Source: Avena insularis (lineage: Eukaryota > Streptophyta > Magnoliopsida > Poales > Poaceae). Taken from it: DNA of 64,000 bases. Within the stretch, counting starts at the first letter, position 1, and every line of letters starts with the position of its first letter. A program made the translations under genes and the position numbers. Where the stretch lies: contig CM042689.1 of NCBI GenBank assembly GCA_023614405.1, positions 326,654,305 through 326,718,304 on the forward strand. The letters run 5' to 3'. Under the pieces are notes generated by a model. The model was not told where the DNA came from and searched no databases. It saw nothing but the letters and a program-made list of their open reading frames with translations. Positions 58,502 through 64,000 of this stretch are shown piece by piece.

Positions 58502-59714
58502 AGATCTATGCGTAGATGTGTTTCACGAGTAGAACGCAACATGGTTGTTGCGGGCGTTGATGTTTCCTGTTGTAAGTCTCTTGTTTGTGTACTTCTTATG
58601 ACGCGGTATAGTGAGATCGAAGCGGTCTAGGCCAACTTTACGCGACGTCGTTCGCGATACCGGCTCCACACTTGACGTGTGGCTTGTTCCACACATGCGG
58701 CTGGTGGATGCCTGTTTCTCTCACTATAGTTGTCATAGGATTTACACCGGAGTTTGGCAACCATAATATCACCGTTGTGGCTTTCCGTAGGTAAGAATCG
58801 TTCTTAGCTTGCTACTCCCATAAGCCACGTAAAACATTCAACAACAAAGTAGAGGCGTCTAACTTGTTTTTGCAGGGAGTGTTTTCTGTGATATGGTATA
58901 TGGCCCAAGATGTGATGTGTATGTTGTATGCAATGATCATGTTTTGTAATGTTTCACGACTTGCATGTCGATGAGTACACAACTGGAAGGAGCCATATGG
59001 TTGTCTTTATAATTGTGTATGACCTGTGTGTCAACTTCTTATACGCCATATAATAGCTTTACTTTATCGCTAAGTAGTTAGCAATAGTTGTAGTTGCTAT
59101 TCGTGGTGGAGGCAATCATGGTGGAGTGATGGAGATCATGCCGGCACGCACAAGATGGAGATCATTGCGCGAAGATTGGCTATACCATGTCACATAAAGT
59201 TATATGCATGTGATGTTTATCCTTTTATGTATCTTATTATGCTTAGATCGCGACGGTAGCATTATAAGATGATTCCTCACTTAAAGATCAAGATAAAACT
59301 GTGTTCTCCCCATGTATGCACCGTTGCGAAAGTTCGTCGTGTTCAAGCATCACATGATGATCGGGTGCTATAAACTCTACGTTCACATACAACGGGTGCA
59401 AGCCAGTTTTTGCACACGCGGAAATACTTGGGTTTGACTTGACGAGCCTAGCATGTACAGACATGGCCTCGGAACACATGAACCGAAAGGTTAAGCATGA
59501 GTCATATGAATGATATGATCGACACTCCGTTGTCCACCATTGAAACCACATCTCTTCTCGTGAAGATCGGATTAGGTGTGGTGAATTTGGATCATGTTCA
59601 CTAAACAACTTGAGGGATGTTGAATTTAGTGGGAGTTCATCTAGTAATTTGATTAAGATTGAACTAGTTATCATGAACATAGTCTAATTTGTACTTGCAA
59701 ATATTGTAGATCAA
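58502..59714 (+). other. Copia E untranslated leader, no gene
   Basis: About 1.2 kb between primer site and gag. It aligns in parts with the leaders of copia A and B (inverse orientation). Only short random frames occur. Confidence 0.85.
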
Positions 59715-60470
59715 ATGGCTAAGTCCAACTTCAACTTCAACGTTTTTGCTGAGAAAGAAAAGCTTAGAAACAATGGGTCTAACTTCACCAACTGGTTCCG
59801 CAATCTGAGAATCATTCTCGCTGGCGGACAAAAGGACTATGTCCTTGAGGATGCGCTAGGTGACGCCCCTGCTGTAGATGCGCCGGCTAATGAGAAAGCT
59901 GTCTATCAGTCGCGCAAAGATGATTATGGTGTGATTAAGAGCACCATGTTGTTTGCTATGGAATCGAACCTTCAAAATCGTTTTGAAGATTACCCCGGGC
60001 CCTTTGAGATTCTTGAGGAACTGAAAACTATGTTTCAGACTCAGGCCCGTTCTGAGAGATATGAGATCTCTGAGAAATTCTTTAACTGCAAGATGGAGGA
60101 AGAGAGTTCCGTTAGTGAGCACGCCATAAAGATGTCGGGCTACACTCAACGCCTTGAGCAACTAGACTGCAAGATTTCAGAGGAGCTCAAGATTGACAGG
60201 TACGATCACCGAGCTCTTCGCTAAGCTGAAGGCTGCGGAGGTGGACATCAAAAAGGATAATCATGTGTTGATGGTCAACAAGCCCCCCAGCTTTAAGAAA
60301 GGTAAGGGTGCAAAGAAGCCCTTCAAGAAAGGCGGCGGCAAGCGCGTTGCCCCTGCTGAGAAGAAGCTCAAGTCTGGACCTAAGTCACACACTGAGTGCT
60401 TCTATTGCAAGGACAAGGGTCCTTTGGGCATCGTCCAAAGTACTTAGCGGACAAGAAGGTGACACCATCA
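59715..60470 (+). pseudogene. Copia E gag, frameshifted
   Basis: Start MAKSNFNFNVFAEKEKL at 59715, open to 60224 (capsid: MSGYTQRLEQLDCKISEELK). About 70 bp are missing after EELKID, near 60198, shifting the frame; the nucleocapsid continues from about 60193 in another frame (LKAAEVDIKKDNHVLMVNK, KKGGGKRVAP). The zinc knuckle is damaged: CFYCKDKGPLG lacks the expected His and last Cys. Compared with copia B the capsid core is well kept. Confidence 0.9.
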
Positions 60471-60479
60471 AAGGTATAT

Positions 60480-62418
60480 TTGATATACATGTTATTGATG
60501 TTTTCCTTACTAGCCCTTGTTGTAGTGCACAGTATTTGATCTTTGGTTCGATTGCTAATATTTGTAACTCGAAGCAGAGCTACTAATATAACTGGCTTGC
60601 GAGGGATGAGGTGACGATGCGCGTTGGCAACGGATCAAGAGTTGATGTGATGGCCGTCGGCACGCTCTCCTTAGTTTTACCTTCGGGATTAGTTTTAAAC
60701 CTCGATAAGTGTTATTATGTGCCTGCGTTGAGCATGAACATCATTTCTGGATCGTGTTTATTGCAAGACGGTTATTCATTTAAATCTGAGAATAATGGTT
60801 GTTCTATTTATATGAGTAACATCTTTTATGGTCATGCACCTGCTGTGAATGGTTTATTTCTTCTGAATCTCGAAAGGGATGAAACACACATCCATAACAT
60901 TGAGGCTAAGAGATGCAAGGTAGATAGTGATAATACTACTTATTTGTGGCACTGCCGTCTAGGTCATATTGGTGTAAAGCGCATGAAGAAACTCCATTTG
61001 ATGGACTTTTGGAGTCTCTTGATTTTGAATCATTTGACACATGCGAACCATGCCTCATGGGCAAGATGATCAAAACCCTGTTCTCCAGAATGATGGAGCG
61101 AGCAACGGACTTATTGGAAATCATACATACCGATGTATGCGGACCGATGAGTGTTTCGACACGCGGTGGATATCGCTATTTTCTCACTTTTACCGATGAC
61201 TTAAGTAGATATGGGTATATCTATTTAATGAAACATAAGTCTGAAACATTTGAAAAGTTCAAGGAATTTCAGAATGAAGTGGAGAACCATCATAACAGAA
61301 AAATTAAGTTTCTACGATCCGATCGTGGAGGTGAATATTTGAGTTATGATTTTCTCACGCATCTTAAAGCAAGCGGAATCGTTTCGCAACTCACGCCACC
61401 CGGAACACCACAGCGCAATGGTGTTTCTGAATGCAGGAATCGAACTCTATTAGATATGGTCCGATCAATGATGTCTCTTACTGATTTACCGTTATCATTT
61501 TGGGGTTATGCATTAGAAACCGCTACATTTACTTTAAATAGGGCACCATCTAAATCCGTTGAGACGACACCGTATGAACTGTGGTTTGGTGCTAAACCTA
61601 AGTTGTGGTTTCTTAAAGTTTGGGGATGCGAATCTTACGTCAAGAAGTTGATGCCGGATAAGCTCGAACCCAAAGCGGAGAAGTGCGTCTTCATAGGATA
61701 CCCTAAGGAAACTATTGGGTATACCTTCTATCACAGAACCGAAGGCAAAGTGTTTGTCGCAAAGAACGGATCCTTTCTTGAGAAGGAGTTTCTCTCGAAG
61801 GAAGTGAGTGGGAGGAAAGTACAGATAGACGAGGTTGTTGAACCTTCTCTTGAATTGGAGAGTAGCGCAGCACCTGAAATTGTTCTAGTGCCGCCTGCAC
61901 CAACAATAGAGGAAGCTAATGACAAGGATCATGAAGCTTCGGACGATGCTACTACCGAACGTCGCAGGTCGACAAGGTCGTGTGCCCCTCCTGAGTGGTA
62001 CGGCAACCGTGTCTTGACTGTCTTGTTGGTAGAAGACAGTGAACCTGCGAACTATGAGGAAGCGATGATGAGCCCAGACTCTGAGAGATGGCTAGAGGCC
62101 ATGAAATCTGAATTAGGATCCATGAGCGAAAACCAAGTATGGACTTTGGTGGACCCTCCTAGCGACCGAAAGGCCGTTGAGTGCAAATGGATTTTCAAGA
62201 AGAAAACGGACGCGGATGGTAATGTTACTGTCTATAAAGCACGACTTGTCGCGAAAAGTTTTCGACAAGTTCAAGGTGTTGACTACGATGAGACTTTCTC
62301 TCCCGTAATGATGTTTAAGTCCATTCGGATTTTATTAGCAATTGCTGCGTTTCATGATTATGAAATATGGCAGATGGATGTCAAGACTGCGTTCCTCAAT
62401 GGCAACATTGATGAATAG
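60480..62418 (+). pseudogene. Copia E protease, integrase and reverse transcriptase start, broken
   Basis: The protease active site is changed: where copia B has FDTGSVANIC this copy reads IFGSIANIC, so the aspartate is lost. The integrase runs 60611-61069 and, after a small frameshift at about 61000, 60946-62418, with DFESFDTCEPCLMGKM, HTDVCGPM, RSDRGGEYLS and NGVSECRNRT (all D-D-E residues present). It continues in frame into reverse transcriptase (WIFKKKTDADGNVTVYKARL, QMDVKTAFLNG) and stops at a TAG (62416-62418). Confidence 0.9.
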
Positions 62419-63667
62419 TTGTATATGATGCAACCCGAAGGTTTTGTCGATCCTAAGGATGCTGATAAAGTGTGCAAACTTCAGCGTTTCATTTATGGAC
62501 TGAAGCAAGCATCTCGGAGTTGGAACCTTCGTTTTGATCAAGTGATCAAGAGCTTTGGATTTGTTCCAAATTGCTACGAAGCTTGTATCTACAAGAAAGT
62601 GAGTGGGAGCTCAGTGACATTTCTGGTACTATATGTGGATGACATATTGATTATTGGAAATGACATTGACATGCTTAATGATGTGAAGAGTTATTTGAAT
62701 AAATGTTTTTCAATGAAAGACCTAGGGGAAGCTGCTTATATATTGGGCATCAAAATCTATAGAGATAGACAAAGACGCCTGATAGCTTTAAGCCAGAGTA
62801 CATACCTAGACAAAGTTCTAAAAGGTTCGTAATGGATAAGGCAAAGAAAGGTTCAAAGGCCTATGTTGTCGTAAGATATTGAGCAAGGCTCAGTGTCCAG
62901 CTACGGTAAATGATAGAGAAGCTATGAGCAAAGTGCCTTATGCCTCGGCCATAGGTTCTATCATGTATGCTATGCTGTGTACTAGACCGGATGTGTCCAA
63001 TGCTCTTAGTTTGACGAGGAGATACCAAAGTGATCCAGGAGTGGAACACTGGACAGCCGTGAAGAACATCCTAAAGTATTTAAATAGGACTAAAGAAATG
63101 TTCTTAGTCTATGGAGGTGATGAACAGTTCGTCGTAAAGGGTTACGTCGACGCTAGTTTCGACACCAACAAGGATGATTCTAAATCTCATACAGGATACG
63201 TTTATATTTTGAATGGAGGAGCTGTGAGCTGGAGAAACTGCAAGCAAAGCGTGATCGCGAGATCTACAGTAGAAGCGGAATACATGGCTGTTGCAGAAGC
63301 GTCAAGTGAAAGAGTTTGGATCAGGAACTTCATCACTGAGCTTGGTGTGGTTCCAAGTGCCTTAGACCCACTGGAGATATTGTGTGACAATACTGGCGCC
63401 ATAGCACTGGCTAAGGAACCAAGATATCATCCAAAGACCAAGCATATAAACCGCAAGTTTCATATAATCCGGGATTATATAACAGATGGAGATCTGAATA
63501 TTAGCAAAGTACATATAGATCTAAATGTCGCAGATCCATTGACTAAACCTCTTCCACGTGCAAAACATGATCAACACCTTAGTGCCATGGGTGTTAGATC
63601 TCTAGTGCAAGTGGGAGACTGTTGGAATTATGCCCTAGAGGCAATAATAAAGATGTTATTATTATAA
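62419..63667 (+). pseudogene. Copia E reverse transcriptase end and RNase H, broken
   Basis: After the TAG the same reading frame resumes with YMMQPEGFVDPKDADKVCK and the active site LYVDDILIIGND (about 62630-62660), then stops at 62832 following a frameshift in the region LDKVLKGS. RNase H is in 62879-63667 with YVDASFDTNKDDS and STVEAEYMAVAEASS. Its last codons (CWNYALEAIIKMLLL) read past the polypurine tract into the 3' LTR. Confidence 0.9.
63608..63619 (+). promoter_or_regulatory. Polypurine tract of copia E
   Basis: AAGTGGGAGAC directly before the 3' LTR; primes plus-strand DNA synthesis. Confidence 0.85.
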
Positions 63668-64000
63668 TTCTTGTTCATGATAGAGTTTATATTCCATGCT
63701 AGAATTGTATTAAGTGGAAACTTTAATACTTGTGTGGTTTGTGAACAACACCGTGTCCCTAGTACGCCTCTATGGACTAGCTCATTGATTAATGATGGTT
63801 AAGGTTTCCTAACCATAGACATGAGTTGTCGATTAATAATGAGATCATATCATTGGGAGAATGATATGATGGACATACCCAATTTAAGCGGAGCAATTAG
63901 ATCGTGTCATCGTGTTCGTCTTTGCGAAGCTTTTCTTATGTCAAATATTGTATTCCTTAGACCATGAGATAATGCAACTCCCTGGTATCGGATGAAAGCT
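63620..64000 (+). repeat. 3' LTR of copia E, incomplete
   Basis: First 381 bp of the LTR, with very few differences from 55528-55908 (for example AGCGG/AGTGG, CTCCTTGG/CTCCCTGG). It continues outside the window. Confidence 0.93.

Larger units (their letters stand above)
55528..64000 (+). mobile_element. Ty1-copia element E (Angela/BARE/WIS type), 3' LTR cut by window edge
   Basis: Plus-strand element with LTRs starting TGTTGGAATTATGCCC at 55528 and 63620. Order: 5' LTR (55528-58487), primer site (58488), leader, gag, protease, integrase, reverse transcriptase, RNase H, polypurine tract and 3' LTR. The right edge and the second target-site copy are outside the window; the left flank is ACATT (55523-55527). 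It is inserted 3' of the Harbinger pseudogene. A hAT element interrupts the 5' LTR, and gag and pol carry frameshifts and a stop, so it is not autonomous. Confidence 0.93.

Overview
This is plant nuclear DNA, almost certainly from a Triticeae grass (wheat, Aegilops, rye or barley). The evidence is Ty1-copia LTRs that begin TGTTGGAATTATGCCC (the BARE-1/WIS/Angela signature), several Stowaway MITEs with CTCCCTCCGT-type ends, very deep nesting of LTR retrotransposons, and three grass-type genes with spliceosomal introns or plant-specific domains. Family names come from recognising motifs; no database was searched.

Layout. 1-28234 is one nested retrotransposon block, all main elements reading on the minus strand. 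The oldest visible host is a Ty3-gypsy element (C; 12443-28234, its 5' LTR at 27745-28234). A complete Ty1-copia element (B; 15782-24087, TSD GTGGC) sits inside its reverse transcriptase. A second copia element (A; 2853-12442, cut by the window edge) sits in its 3' part. Copia A in turn carries two LTRs of one further family: a solo LTR at 6518-10469 (TSD AGCAT) in its leader, and the start of another copy in opposite orientation at 1-2852 in its pol gene. 28248-29316 is a broken copy of a transposon-associated repeated gene.

29790-31532 is an intact intronless PLS-class PPR protein with a C-terminal DYW-type domain (organelle RNA editing factor type). 35231-42618 is a decayed copia element (D, minus strand) whose 5' LTR is almost gone; it carries a solo LTR of the copia-B family (36503-38144, TSD GCATA) and an unexplained insert of about 200 bp in its integrase.

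44172-49801 is an intact eight-exon gene for a tesmin/TSO1-like CXC (CPP/TCX) DNA-binding protein of 609 residues, with a Stowaway MITE in its third intron. Convergent to it, on the minus strand at about 51201-52337, is a chloroplast protein of the CURT1/CAAD family whose last exon is uncertain. Stowaway MITEs lie just upstream of that gene. A dead PIF/Harbinger transposase (about 54331-55412) follows.

From 55528 to the window end is an Angela/BARE-type copia element (E, plus strand). A non-autonomous hAT element (56162-57398, TSD TAGGTATG) is inserted in its 5' LTR, and that hAT element carries two Stowaways.

The three probable host genes therefore sit as a small gene island at about 29.8-52.4 kb between retrotransposon blocks. 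I found no evidence of a new biological system. The most useful leads are the nested-insertion record, the foreign insert in element D, the layered hAT insertion, and the unresolved C-terminus of the CURT1-like gene.
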